Assembly: GCA_948099385.1 (NCBI GenBank) | Contig: CANUEZ040000108.1 | Coordinates: 1,188,001-1,252,000 of the forward strand | Source: Fasciola hepatica | Taxonomy: Eukaryota > Platyhelminthes > Trematoda > Plagiorchiida > Fasciolidae | Direction of reading: 5' to 3' | DNA length: 64,000 nucleotides | In this document: one piece after another, positions 25,401-34,150 of the stretch | Layout: each line of letters starts with the position of its first letter | Numbering within the stretch: the stretch's first letter is position 1 | The notes under the pieces: model-generated | The model's database searches: none | What the model was told of the DNA's origin: nothing | The model's input: the letters and a program-made list of their open reading frames with translations, nothing else | Translations under genes and position numbers: made by a program

Positions 25401-26989
25401 CGGGTAAAGCACAACGCCCACCTAAACAGGCTTCTGACACACTGAGTTTGCCAACTTGTGCATTGAAGTCACCAGCTAGCACTACAATGTCGGAACCTTT
25501 ACTGCTGCGAACGAAAGTGGCGAGGGCATCATAGAACTCATCTTTCTGCAAGTCTGAGCTGCAGTCCGTTGGGGCGTACGCCGAGATCACGAACAAATTG
25601 CGTTTAACACAACTATCCTTTCGAAAGCCGACTGACCCCTGGAGTCTCACAGCACATAAACGACTGTTAACAGGGATCCAGTCTAAAAGGGCAGCCTCAG
25701 CCTTGTCAGTCAAGACAATTCCTACACCACGTTGACCCACAGCTCTAGCTGCTTCGTCTCCTGAGGTGCGCAGAATATACCTCGATGAGATACCTGGAGC
25801 AGTTAGCTGAATTACACTGCTCGAATCCTGGATACGCGTTTCGCTTAAGCAGCAAACATCAATCTTCAGAGAGTTCATTGTGAGGGCTAGGCACGCCTGC
25901 TGACCGGCCTGCATGAGTGTACGCACGTCGAAGGAGCCGAGATTCCGAGGCTGACGGGGCTTGAGAAAATGTGAGTTACCAGTCAGAGGATTATTCCCGA
26001 TACTATTTGACAGTAAATCGTTGCGAGTATCGACCGTGTTATCAATGGGAGCATTATGGGTGGATAGATGGGGCAAAGAGGGATGGTAAGGGACAGAAGA
26101 CAAAGGTTGAATAACGTCCACCGTATCGCGTCCCATTCTCCGTTCCTCCTAGGGAGTGGAAGAGACCACGTGGAGGTCAACAGATGACGTGGCAGCGAGG
26201 AATGAGAAAATGTACAGCAGACTTAGGAAAAGTAGGTGCTTCACGTCTTCGTGGTTGGGGTCCAAAAGATCCGTCTACCAGTTGGCTGGAGACACTGAAG
26301 GATATGGCTGCGAACCGCGAGCAGTGACGATCGTGTTGTCACTTTTTATCGAATCAGAATGTTTGATCGATGTGCGTTTGTACAGTTAGACTGTGTATTC
26401 CGTGTGTTGGCTACTAGGGCATTCTTTCCTTTTCCCACCCATGTAGGTCTAGTCCCTGTCCATCTTGTATATTCATACTTTCTAATTCAGCGTGCACCAT
26501 GGTGAGAAAGGCAGTGGTCAGTGGGGCTTGCCCTACTGTTCAACGCTGTACGAGTTCACAAGTAGAAGCTAGAGTAGTTTTTGCGAAAGTGCGACATCTG
26601 TGCCGCCGACGTTACATCCGGTTTGCTCTTCATGGACGGGTGAACACCGTGGCGATTCCAAGTATTTTACTCCACGGCTGCGAGACTTAGCCACCCCACA
26701 CTGAAGATGCTCGGCGGTTTTCCGTGTTTGACCACCGATGTCTCCGAAGTATTGCTTGCGTCTGGTGGGAAAATCAAGTGAGCAATGACGAGCTTCGTCG
26801 TCGTGTTAAATACCGATCATGGATCTTAGACTGATGTGATCGCTGTACACCAGCTCCGGTAGCGAATGGCTGTCTGCCGTCTACGTTTCCGTGCTTTATT
26901 TGCATGTGCTGGGCAAGACTGGCACAAGCGACGCGGCAGTCAGGCCATGACTTAGCGTGGACATATGAGAAAAGTAGTACCAATGCTGG

Positions 26990-27049
<60 letters not shown>

Positions 27050-30000
27050 TAGCAAAAGTGAGATGTATAAACTGTTCGTAGCTGTAAATCTGCCGGCAAC
27101 TTAAGTAACACTCAACAGCAACAACCGAGCCATTCGTGGCTTTCAGTAAAGCTTCCCAAGCTGTGAAAGAGCGGATCAACTTTCGGTCCATAAGGTACTG
27201 GCTACCGGTCTTTTATTTGCAACAAGGATAAACAAAACACATCAGGCTATTTCAAAACAACATGATCGCTGACAGTTCGGACAGCACATCAGTATGGTGA
27301 ACACGGCTGACAAAACAGATAACTAAAGACGAGTGATGCAATCACCTACAGATGAAACTACCAAATATCTCACTTGCAATATGACTAATGTTGGACCCAT
27401 ACCTGATAGCAGAGCACAAGGCAGCAACGAAGACTATTCGCTGCCATAAGTGGATCCACCACGTCTGCATGGCAATCATTACAATCACGGAAATACACTG
27501 AAATAACAAGTGAGTATTACATCGACATAAGACTCGGCCAGTGCAACTGGGTAGATTTCAGAGTTCTTTAGTTTTTGTGTGCTTGCAAATGATTGTGATG
27601 GAAGTACACCCCATAGTCTTCAGACCTACTGTGCTATTTGACCCTCAACTTCACGAATGAAAGCCATGTAGGTCGTCCCTCGTCCCAAAATGCATTTCTG
27701 TGGGCTGGGTGACTACGTGTCAGCCCACAAACTTAAGACTTCTTTCTGTGTTCGCAAATGGCAGTTTCAATTATCTCAGCATTACCCTCAATTCTGCTTA
27801 TCCCTTCAAGTCCGACAATAACATGAAGATGCTCCGTTGAGAGAACAGGCTATACTTTTCAAGTTTACCAAAGAATGATTACAATTCCAATGTCTTAGTG
27901 CACTAAAGGTGTCGACATTTTCACAATATACTGTCTGGTGGTGCGAATTTATACCTTTAGTCCAACAGGGCACTATCCCGGAATGTGACGGTGGTCAGTT
28001 GACTTATCTAAAACAACCACCTTTCTTCCCGGTTTCTGAAATCTAGTAAACGATGAGTAGTTGATAAATACCTGTTGTCCAGTCCCTGGTTTTGATAACA
28101 CCAGTGTTCTTAGCCCTCATGAGCACCTATCAGGAGCCCGCCTATAAACAAAAATCGCTAAAAAATGTTATTAAGATCTGGATAAGCTATATTTCTATAA
28201 CTAATGCCATGAGACTGCTGCTTCTCATTGCACATTCTTAAACACTTCCTGGGGAAATGAATCGATTCCCAAGCCTAAGTACAATTGTGATGTTTTTTAG
28301 TTACCTCGATTATACGATCGAGTACTTCTCAACTATAAGAACTGTATCAGTTCCCCGCACTGACTCGGCTGCTCCTCAGTCTTGAAATATGGCATTCTGT
28401 TAGCAAGATATATCAAATCGGAGAAGTGGTAAGCTCCAAGAACGTGTGTAGATGACAGTACACAAACGCCTCGATGCATGCAGTCAGCTTTTCTTCTGAG
28501 AAATTTCAAACAACTTCTATTCTTTAGATAATGAACCTGAGAAAGTTATATTTTCATCCGCCACACTTTTGCACGCTGTAATTTCCTGTACTATTGTATA
28601 CTTGCGTATGAGAACAATGGATGGGGCTTACCCGCGAAATCGAAAACCTACTGCCCCATTAGGGATAACCAGCAATCTGACCGAGACTTGGGATGGAGAA
28701 CAGAACGATTCTAATAGGTCAGACATGGTAACTCGCAGGGTAACAGCGGATTATAGCCTACTTTCCTGTCATGTTTGATATGTTCAAGGGTCTTATGACA
28801 TTCACAGTTGAAAGGAATGCGTAAATACCTCAGTAGTTCATCACCAGATGGCTGCATTTCTGGGTACACACGATAACAATTACTCAAAGGCGTAACTATT
28901 CTGGGACCGCATAAAAACTGACGTGACAGAAAACATCTGCAGTATGGAGAGGGCTAGCAACTCGGGCTGCGAGTTCTTCCTGTACCGGTTGGTTAGGATC
29001 CTAGATAACAGTATAGTACCGCAACAAGTCTAGCGTCAACGGAAGCTTCCGTTTTATCTTCAGTATATTCAACTACTAGACTCACACTTCTGTGCTCTGG
29101 TTTCGGTTGTTACCTTCCAGCATCATCAAGTAAACGGCAAAAAGAAAAGAAGCATGAAATGGAAAAGATCCAAAAAATCAAAGTATTAAGCGGAAATCAA
29201 GAGGACAAAGAAACAGTCCGAATGCAACTACGCCACTGGCCGCGACACCTAGCTATATCACCTCATGTCTCCAACCACTTGATAGGCGGATCACGTGGAC
29301 CCCAACCTGGAAGTCTAACACGTCCTACTCGGCCATACCTTTTTGCGATGTTATGGGCTGACCACCTCGACCTACCTTCTAATCACTACCGGTCTCAGAG
29401 GACAGCGTACGCCGAGGAATCCTGTCGGCAGGCATGCGTAGCACGTTTCAACCACCCTAACCTGTTTAGATTCAGTACTTGATCCAGAGACTGAATTCTG
29501 GTTCCCAGCACCCAACGTCTACTCTCAGCATTGCACATACGGTGTTCCCATTTTATTCAGGAAATGGTACTGGTAAATTGGTGCTCAAACATCGACAATC
29601 TCGGCCTATCTTCTATTCTTAACGGCTAAGAACGGACCTAACAGCCGCACTGTACACTCCACTCTTGAGACAATCGGATGTCCCGCGGACGCCACGGATG
29701 AATGAGGCTGGCAAAAGCCAAACGCGCGTTCTGTACACCCGATGACACTTCATTTGATAGCTGTTCACCTGGTGAAATGTAACTGCCGAGGTAGCAAAAC
29801 CTATCTACTTCAGCTACAGCTTCCCCTCTTAAGAAAATTGGTGTAGCGCCGACCCAGCCCTGCAGGAACAATTTCACTTTGAAAATGCAGAACGCATCCC
29901 AAACGTTGCCACGCTGCTGTTAAGGCTAAGAGAGCTTGCAACTTACTTCGATTTCCACTCGGAAGAACAGTATCGCCCGTGTTCCAGGTTAGACAGTTTG

Positions 30001-33000
30001 GTGCCTGAGCAAAGATCGATGCCACTATTCCCCCACGAAGACAGAGCTATCTCAAAAATCAATTCAATTGCGGAATTGAAGAGGAAAAGTGAAAGAGGGC
30101 AACTCCGACGAACACCACCTTACACGGTGAACTCAGAGAAAAGATCGCCGTAAGCGCGAACTCAGCTGTTCGCATACAAGCATCGGAAAAAGGAAATAAA
30201 CTCTGGCACACCCTTCAGAGGTAGCGCTGGAGAACTGTACGATCGACTGAGTCGAACGGCGCTTCTAGATCGAGAAAGGCGGAGGTTCTGAGGCTACGGA
30301 AGATGTGTCTGTTTTAAGGTTTGCTCACGAGCAAAGATATGGTCGATACATTCCTGACCGGGCCTGAAACCGGCTTCATTCTCACATATTTCGCGGGGGC
30401 TGGAAACTAGGTGGAGAAAAAGCCCGGTGAGCAGTTTGGACACGATACTTACCCAGCTACTTCCTCTATGGTTTTCACAAGAGGACCTGTCACTTTTCTT
30501 GCAAATCCATACAATCACTGATTCCCACCATCCCCTGGGAATCCGCACACTATCCCGGAGGAGTTTTGTTAACTCCAAAATAAAATTTTTGCCCCCACCC
30601 TTGAAAATGATGGACAACCCATCCGGCCAAGCGGCTTTTTACCTTAAGTAACCTATCTCTCGCATAATCTCGATCTCTGATAGAGGAGTGATATCCACCT
30701 GCATCGTTTCTGTCACGTATATTCGGAAGGTCCAGCGTTGAAGTGGGCCAACTGAATTGTTCCCTAAAGTGCTCAGCCCAACGATCCAGACTGTTGCTGG
30801 GAGTGAGTCAGTGAGCCGTCAGATTCCCTGATTAACTCAGTTACACCGGGTTTCTGTGGCCCAATGCCTCTAATCAAACGGTAAAGGTTGTGAGTATCGC
30901 CAACAGACGCAGCCCATTCCATTTACCTACATTTCGTAATCCACCACTGCTTACGGTCATTTCTAAGGCTCCTAGTCAGTTGGCGTATTAAGGTTGTGCG
31001 CACTTCATTGAATGTGGCATCCGGAGGGACGGATCTGTGAGCATCTAACAGAGCGACTGATGTTTAAGATATCCATCGTTTGTGGGGCCTACTTGAACCA
31101 AAGCCCTGGGTGGCTCTCGAAGCGGCATATAAAGTTTCTTTGATCCATTCCCAGCGTTAATCCGGGTCCTGTACATCCGGCTACATAGATAACCGTGTAG
31201 ACAGCTCCGAACTGAAATCATATCGCCGGTTATCGGCCAGAACCAACAACGCGGGACGGGCGGAACTTACGCTAGTAAGACCGCGGACGTGATGTAAACA
31301 GAGGCCAACACGTACCAAGGCGTGATCTGAGTCCACAGATGTAGACCAAAAATGAACGACAATCTCCAATTGATCCACGCCAGCGTTGACCAATCACAAT
31401 ATGAGCAATCTGAGTCCAACGTAGGAGGACGCCATGTGAGTCTATGCCGACTCGTACATGCCAGTAACAATGTGGTCGGAGCACAGCTGGATGAGGCGAT
31501 CACCACTGTCAGTGCAAACGGGCCTCCAATGTGCCCTTCGGAACCTCGCTAGCCGCCAACTTGGGCGGCGAAATCCCCAGCAATGACCACCACGTCCGCT
31601 GAACGTGCGCTTCGAAGCAGCTGAGACAAATCCTGATAGCAGTCGTTTATTTCTTCAGAGGAACTACAGTCAGTGAGCGCACACAGACACGACAAGCATC
31701 GAGGCTTCAGTTTGTTGGTGACACGAACAGAAACGTCCAGCGGAACTGCACACAAACGGCTGCTGACTGGGATCCAGTCGAGCAGCGCACGCTTAGTCTT
31801 CACGCTAAGAGCGATTTCAACCGCAGCCTGAACACGAGCACTAGACACCGAATCACCGGACACACGCGAGACTGATGTTGTATCTGGGATGTGAAGCGTG
31901 ATTAGAGAATCCGGTCCTTGTATGTGTTTTGGAGACAACATATTCATTTCAAGTGTCAAGTTTTACCGAGGACAGTCTGTTGCCCTATCTAACTTAGTGT
32001 GCGGACGTTGAAGGCAACTAAGTGAAGCAAACATTTAGGCTTACCAGGTGGATTCGATTTCTACTCTACACCTAAACTACTGCTTTCCTCAGAGCCGCAA
32101 TAACTTGTGGCGTTTTGTATCGATTAAAAAATGGAAACTGGCAGGGCCCTTTACAAGACAGATACTCAAGGTTGCTAGGCAAGTCGTACTTCGCGGCTGC
32201 CCACACAGCAGATAGGGTTTTTCTTTGGGAACCCTAACCGAAGCCTTCGATTCAAAAGTCTTACCCACAAGGCAGTGGGGCGTCAACCCATGCGAGTTTT
32301 TTTTTTAATTACACGATTGCACATGAACGCAGTGGAAGGGGTATACACCCCATAGCCACAAAGGTCCACTGCACTATTAGGGATAACCTGCAACTAGACC
32401 CTGAAACTTCGATTAAGAACTATATAAGGTCCCAAGGGGTCATGTGTGGGAACAGCAGATTCAGTTTTGGTCATCAACGAGTGCATGAACTCGCGAAATC
32501 TCATGCCTCAACGAACTTTAAGCACGTTATACCCAGTGGCGCGAAACGTCATTATTAATTACGAAGAGTGAATTCAGTACTGTTATTGGCATCTAACTCA
32601 CTCGAAGCAAATCTGCATTTTCTGAACCAATCTGATGTATCAACTGAGGCAAAAGTTCGGGATTGGCTTGGACCAGGGCACGCATTTGCTGGAATTGTGG
32701 TAAACTAGCGAGAGCGGCAATAGGATTGTCTGATGCAGCTGATTCTGGTGTTGATTGCTCCTCTCCTTGAGCATCCTGTGCCACAGGCTCAGATGCGGTT
32801 CGCTCTGGAGCTGCGGGCTGTTCTGCGATACCGATGTTAGGAATGTTGCCCGAAAGAAGATATTCGACAGCTCTGTCGGGGTTGTTGAAACTGGCTCTCA
32901 GTGCCCGCACAACCTAAGAATGTTAGCCATCCACGGAAACTAGCTTACCATAGACCTCTCGAATCCCATACTAATTATCTCTTGCACAGAGCGTTCGTAT

Positions 33001-33513
33001 TCCGCACCGGTAACCAATGCGTTCTCGCCCCTGACTTCCTCGGTTGCCGCCCCAGGCTGTGAGACTGCGGTCGTCGCCGTGGTTGATGTTTGCGTAACCG
33101 GTGTGGACTCCGCAGTAGTCTCGGTTTGGACAGCAGGCTGAGATGGTTGGGGATGCGCCGTTTCTGGCGCTGGTGGTTTTTCAGCAGGAGGTGAAGCCTC
33201 CTTTGGTGGTGGCTTGGAAACGGACATGACCACAATGAAACCTTTGTCCGAGACGTTATATTCCTTGAGGGCCTTATCGTCCTGCATAACCTTCCCTGAT
33301 GTACGTAGGGTGCCGATGTTAAGTACACTTACCCGAATGGATCAACTTCTGGGAAGAAGCACTAAATTCGCTGCCCCTTTCTGATTCAATTCTTTTTTTT
33401 ACCTCGCGAACCTGGAAGCTAACGTTGTATGACACATTTGAAAATACCAAATCATCCTCTTGTAGCTCCAACTGAAAAGTCTGTTGCTTCAGCGTTTTAA
33501 ACGTGACCTTCAT
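11915..33513 (-). CDS. RAD23: RAD23 UV excision repair / proteasome shuttle protein (six exons)
   Basis: This is the spliced gene on the minus strand. Exons are 33513-33448, 33411-33333, 33295-32949, 32913-32602, 12984-12769 and 11995-11915, giving 1101 nt or 366 residues, close to the usual 360-410. All introns are GT..AG and the phases agree. Domains in order: ubiquitin-like domain at residues 1-77, starting [13 protein letters not shown]; a Pro/Thr/Ala linker; UBA1 at about 148-190 ([24 protein letters not shown]); XPC-binding STI1-like domain at about 226-285 ([20 protein letters not shown]); UBA2 at about 314-366 ([20 protein letters not shown]). RAD23 proteins carry ubiquitylated substrates to the proteasome and, with XPC, recognise damaged DNA. 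The start was chosen because MKVTF aligns with other RAD23 N termini; an in-frame ATG 12 codons upstream is less likely. No paralogue or operon context is visible. The gene appears intact. Confidence 0.93.
12769..12984 (-). CDS. RAD23: RAD23 exon 5
   Basis: 72 codons. It starts after TTTATAG with [17 protein letters not shown], the last helix of the XPC-binding domain. A Gly/Arg/Pro stretch follows, then the first part of UBA2 ([20 protein letters not shown]). The donor is CAG|GTGAAC. Confidence 0.92.
13448..13496. repeat. (AT)n microsatellite
   Basis: Uninterrupted AT run of about 48 bases in RAD23 intron 4, about 270 bases beyond the 3' end of the RT frame of RTE-like copy 4. Confidence 0.97.
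13500..14935 (-). mobile_element. Decayed RTE-like retrotransposon, copy 4 (5' truncated)
   Basis: From 14,922 downward: a linker fragment ([18 protein letters not shown]), RT motif A ([17 protein letters not shown], about 14,730-14,660), a palm region with SGGVRVC and [19 protein letters not shown] (about 14,430-14,260), and the terminal [13 protein letters not shown] block at about 13,910-13,850. Most of the thumb is deleted. The last 330 bases are very similar to 29,160-29,500 of copy 8, so the two belong to one subfamily. Confidence 0.75.
15400..15666 (-). pseudogene. RT thumb/C-terminal fragment of RTE-like copy 5
   Basis: 88 open codons: [82 protein letters not shown]. All blocks align with copy 6 at 23.28-23.52 kb. 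This is one of the best-preserved stretches of copy 5. Confidence 0.82.
15774..16100 (-). pseudogene. RT palm fragment with YGDD of RTE-like copy 5
   Basis: 108 open codons. They include the catalytic YXDD motif as YGDD in [20 protein letters not shown], then [17 protein letters not shown], which matches [15 protein letters not shown] of copy 6. Upstream, a conserved hydrophobic block is out of frame. A change from Ala to Gly at the second motif position is compatible with activity in some RTs, but the surroundings are broken. Confidence 0.8.
18421..19861. other. Unassigned DNA in RAD23 intron 4
   Basis: Part of 18,420-18,900 may be leader of RTE-like copy 5. At 19,464-19,243 the minus strand reads [14 protein letters not shown], resembling the very end of an RTE-like frame (compare DVAECRVPW of copy 2). 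The rest is unrecognised. Confidence 0.35.
19862..19985 (-). repeat. SINE fragment, same family as 7734-8025
   Basis: The body sequence matches the first SINE copy block by block (plus strand: ATATACCCCACAGTCACAAA, then TTAGGGACAACCGGCAACC). The tRNA-like head is not recognisable. Confidence 0.75.
20050..20130 (+). other. Possible second tRNA-like repeat head
   Basis: A sequence around 20,055-20,125 has a degenerate box A (GGAGCACTTAACGG) and box B (GAGTTTAAATCC) spaced about 30-40 bases, and GGACTGTT/AACAGTCC ends that could pair. No second copy in the window was found. It may be a different SINE or coincidence. Confidence 0.25.
20290..20716 (-). mobile_element. Inverted 3' end of RTE-like element (left)
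   Basis: On the minus strand this encodes [20 protein letters not shown], a [20 protein letters not shown] block and [12 protein letters not shown], then 3' untranslated sequence. It ends in a (GAT)n tract of about six units at 20,270-20,290, a typical non-LTR 3' tail. It is joined back-to-back with the plus-strand element body. Confidence 0.88.
20663..22192 (+). pseudogene. AP-like endonuclease half of RTE-like copy 6
   Basis: An open frame of 509 codons, but only from about 20,721 is it element sequence; the first codons lie in the inverted 3' end. Endonuclease blocks: [78 protein letters not shown] (catalytic Asp/Asn), [19 protein letters not shown] block and [11 protein letters not shown] (catalytic Asp-His). 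Then a basic linker ([33 protein letters not shown]). It stops at TGA 22,190-22,192, where related copies have Trp (RW-AEYF). All catalytic residues of the endonuclease are present. Confidence 0.88.
20717..23900 (+). mobile_element. RTE-like non-LTR retrotransposon, copy 6 (best preserved)
   Basis: A single reading frame from the AP-like endonuclease to the end of the RT, about 3.1 kb, is broken by only three nonsense codons: TGA at 22,190, TGA at 22,643 and TAA at 23,714. The first two are also in the inverted copy. The 3' untranslated similarity to the flanking 3' ends stops near 23,897. Endonuclease and RT motifs are otherwise intact, so it is the youngest RTE-like copy here. Such elements move by target-primed reverse transcription in the nucleus. 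Confidence 0.92.
22208..23716 (+). pseudogene. Reverse transcriptase half of RTE-like copy 6
   Basis: This continues the endonuclease frame. RT blocks in order: [44 protein letters not shown] followed by a TGA (22,643-22,645), [18 protein letters not shown] (motif A Asp), [16 protein letters not shown] (motif B), [12 protein letters not shown] (motif C, YADD), [29 protein letters not shown], then the C-terminal [23 protein letters not shown] and [12 protein letters not shown], cut by TAA at 23,714. The catalytic Asps are intact; three point changes kill the frame. Confidence 0.9.
23951..26127 (-). mobile_element. RTE-like element, inverted copy truncated in the RT
   Basis: The minus-strand twin of copy 6 runs from the endonuclease (26,136-24,634), through the RT start (24,579-24,181), to motif A and [13 protein letters not shown] (24,114-23,951), where similarity stops. 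The translated pieces are the same as those of the plus copy, including both TGA codons. Confidence 0.92.
24634..26136 (-). pseudogene. AP-like endonuclease half, inverted copy
   Basis: A 500-codon open frame whose translation matches that of the plus-strand endonuclease ([22 protein letters not shown] and so on), apart from its first residues, which lie in the 17 bp present only in this arm. It ends at the same TGA. The identity between twins implies a very recent duplication, gene conversion or an assembly effect. Confidence 0.88.
26123..26553 (+). mobile_element. 3' end of RTE-like element (right)
   Basis: Plus-strand mirror of 20,290-20,716: the RT C-terminal block ([34 protein letters not shown]) with 3' untranslated sequence ending at CGCTGTACGA. 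It has no GAT tail and abuts another RTE fragment. Unlike the central copy it lacks the TAA (AGAAAATGT rather than AAATAATGT). Confidence 0.88.
26554..26990 (+). mobile_element. RTE-like RT C-terminal fragment, copy 7
   Basis: Plus strand: [40 protein letters not shown], a stop, then [20 protein letters not shown] and [12 protein letters not shown]. These align with 23.27-23.53 kb of copy 6. It ends at a TA microsatellite. It probably formed the target into which the palindromic element was inserted. Confidence 0.8.
26991..27047. repeat. (TA)n microsatellite
   Basis: Uninterrupted TA run of 57 bases immediately 3' of RTE-like copy 7. Confidence 0.97.
27048..27571. other. Unassigned intronic DNA
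   Basis: No repeat or frame recognised. Confidence 0.4.
27572..27690 (-). repeat. SINE fragment
   Basis: A degraded copy of the SINE body (plus strand: GTGATGGAAGTACACCCCAT, AGTCTTCAGACCTACTGTGC), in the same orientation as the other copies. Confidence 0.6.
27691..28562. other. Unassigned intronic DNA
   Basis: About 870 bases, AT-richer than the surroundings, with no recognisable feature. Confidence 0.4.
28563..28745 (-). repeat. SINE fragment
   Basis: It shares CCATTAGGGATAACCAGCAA, GACTTGGGATGGAGAACAGA and TAATAGGTCAGACATGGTAA blocks with the copy at 7.7-8.0 kb, in the same orientation. The head is lost. Confidence 0.68.
29130..32290 (-). mobile_element. Decayed RTE-like retrotransposon, copy 8 (nearly full length)
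   Basis: The leader is at 32,290-32,000 ([14 protein letters not shown] class). The endonuclease is at 31,959-31,180, including [24 protein letters not shown] sequence and [11 protein letters not shown], where the catalytic Asn of GDFNAQ is Ala. Then a linker and the RT start at 30,617-30,294 ([36 protein letters not shown]). The thumb is at 29,877-29,640 ([33 protein letters not shown]). The terminal [18 protein letters not shown] is at about 29,330-29,270, with a stop inside. Several frameshifts occur. It lies in RAD23 intron 4, sense to the gene. Confidence 0.87.
31549..31959 (-). pseudogene. Endonuclease fragment of RTE-like copy 8 with altered catalytic motif
   Basis: 136 open codons: [36 protein letters not shown], then [16 protein letters not shown]. 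The expected GDFNAQVG has lost its Asn, which is needed for metal-dependent phosphodiester cleavage in this endonuclease family. It is a dead domain in a decayed element. Confidence 0.8.
32305..32455 (-). repeat. SINE fragment
   Basis: It shares GCAGTGGAAGGGGTATACAC, CACTATTAGGGATAACCTGC and TATAAGGTCCCAAGGGGTCA with the other copies. It lies about 150 bases inside the 5' end of RAD23 intron 4. Confidence 0.75.
32602..32913 (-). CDS. RAD23: RAD23 exon 4
   Basis: 104 codons: the second half of UBA1 ([20 protein letters not shown]), an acidic/Ala-rich spacer, and most of the XPC-binding domain ([30 protein letters not shown]). The donor CGA|GTGAGT begins the 19.6 kb intron. The match across to exon 5 (LLR then [13 protein letters not shown]) shows where the splice must fall. 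Confidence 0.92.
32949..33295 (-). CDS. RAD23: RAD23 exon 3
   Basis: 347 nt. It completes the ubiquitin-like domain ([19 protein letters not shown]), then a low-complexity linker rich in Pro, Thr and Ala, and the first half of UBA1 ([17 protein letters not shown]). It ends in phase 0 at GTAAGC. Confidence 0.9.
33333..33411 (-). CDS. RAD23: RAD23 exon 2
   Basis: 79 nt encoding [16 protein letters not shown] through QKLIHS plus the first base of a Gly codon: the helix and third strand of the ubiquitin-like domain. It begins after a TTCCAG acceptor and ends at a GTAAGT donor. The Gly codon is completed by exon 3. Confidence 0.9.
33448..33513 (-). CDS. RAD23: RAD23 exon 1
   Basis: 22 codons, [13 protein letters not shown] through EDDL, the first strands of the ubiquitin-like domain. 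It ends in phase 0 at a GTATTT donor. Reading through the following 36 bases would insert 12 residues into the beta-grasp fold, which supports their removal. Confidence 0.9.
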
Positions 33514-33860
33514 GACTACGAGGGTATTAGTCACAGGAGAGTCGAACAACCCGCCCAGCGGGGGAGCGGTGGTTTATGGAGTAAAACAAAACCGTTAGTC
33601 AACCTCTAATGTTCAGATCCAGTTTCATCAAGGGATATGGGGGGTTGAGCCAGTTTTGCGTCGTTCTCCCTGCACTTCAGGCTCCGGAGATCCTCTGGTG
33701 CAAGGACAGAATAACAAAGCAGCATTCACTCCAGTTTTCACCTCCATACTATTCAACTCAATTCGGTTCCTGGACTGATTGTTTAGATTCTAGCACTGAT
33801 GAGCTCCATGGATGCTTCGAAAACCGGAAGAGGCGAATCTTTTTAACTTGGCCGTAATCG
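33514..33860 (-). promoter_or_regulatory. Presumed RAD23 5' flank
   Basis: Sequence upstream of the RAD23 ATG includes a GC-rich patch (CCGCCCAGCGGGGGAGCGG, 33,551-33,569). No TATA box or spliced-leader acceptor can be assigned with certainty. An 82-codon plus-strand frame here is unlikely to be a gene. Confidence 0.3.
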
Positions 33861-34150
33861 GTGAGGGTTCAGGTTAGATCTCCAACCCCGTCCCTCTTCA
33901 ACAACTTTTCGGATCCCAGCCTTTAGCCACGCACACCTCACGGTCAATCTCCCCGGTAAAAAAGATAGCAAAGTAGGGGATGGAAGGCACTAGACAAGGC
34001 TTCCACGAGGTTTGAAGTGAAAGGAACTAGTCAGTTGTCTACAAAACCGGTAGTAGACTCCTGGTCAAAATTCTCCAAACTAGGTCATCCACACGTTATC
34101 TAACCTCCTTTTGAACTCAGACACTGTGTTGGCTCTTATCACATCATTAA
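33861..34150 (-). pseudogene. CR1-like RT C-terminal remnant
   Basis: At 34,150-34,080 the minus strand reads NDVIRANTVSEFKRRLDNVW followed by a stop: the typical last residues of CR1/Jockey-type reverse transcriptases. The DNA toward 33,861 has no clear frame and is probably its 3' untranslated region. Confidence 0.6.

Larger units (their letters stand above)
23951..26553 (-). repeat. Right arm of the large palindrome (2603 bp)
   Basis: Mirror of 20,290-22,875. It contains 17 bases (26,106-26,122) missing from the left arm at the junction between the inverted 3' end and the element body. Those bases read as genuine RT-coding sequence, so the left arm carries the deletion. The single-copy spacer between the arms is 22,876-23,950 (1075 bp). 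Confidence 0.93.
12985..32601 (-). other. RAD23 intron 4, about 19.6 kb, packed with retroelements
   Basis: It is defined by the donor CGA|GTGAGT at 32,601 and an acceptor ending ATAG at 12,985. It contains RTE-like copies 4, 5 and 8 on the minus strand, the 20.3-26.6 kb palindrome, RTE-like copy 7, four SINE copies and two TA microsatellites. It must be transcribed and spliced out for RAD23 expression. Confidence 0.85.
32914..33447 (-). other. Region with three micro-introns of RAD23
   Basis: Introns at 33447-33412 (36 nt), 33332-33296 (37 nt) and 32948-32914 (35 nt), each GT..AG. All three are required for a continuous, conserved protein. Introns of about this size near the 5' ends of genes are known from parasitic flatworms. 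Confidence 0.88.
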
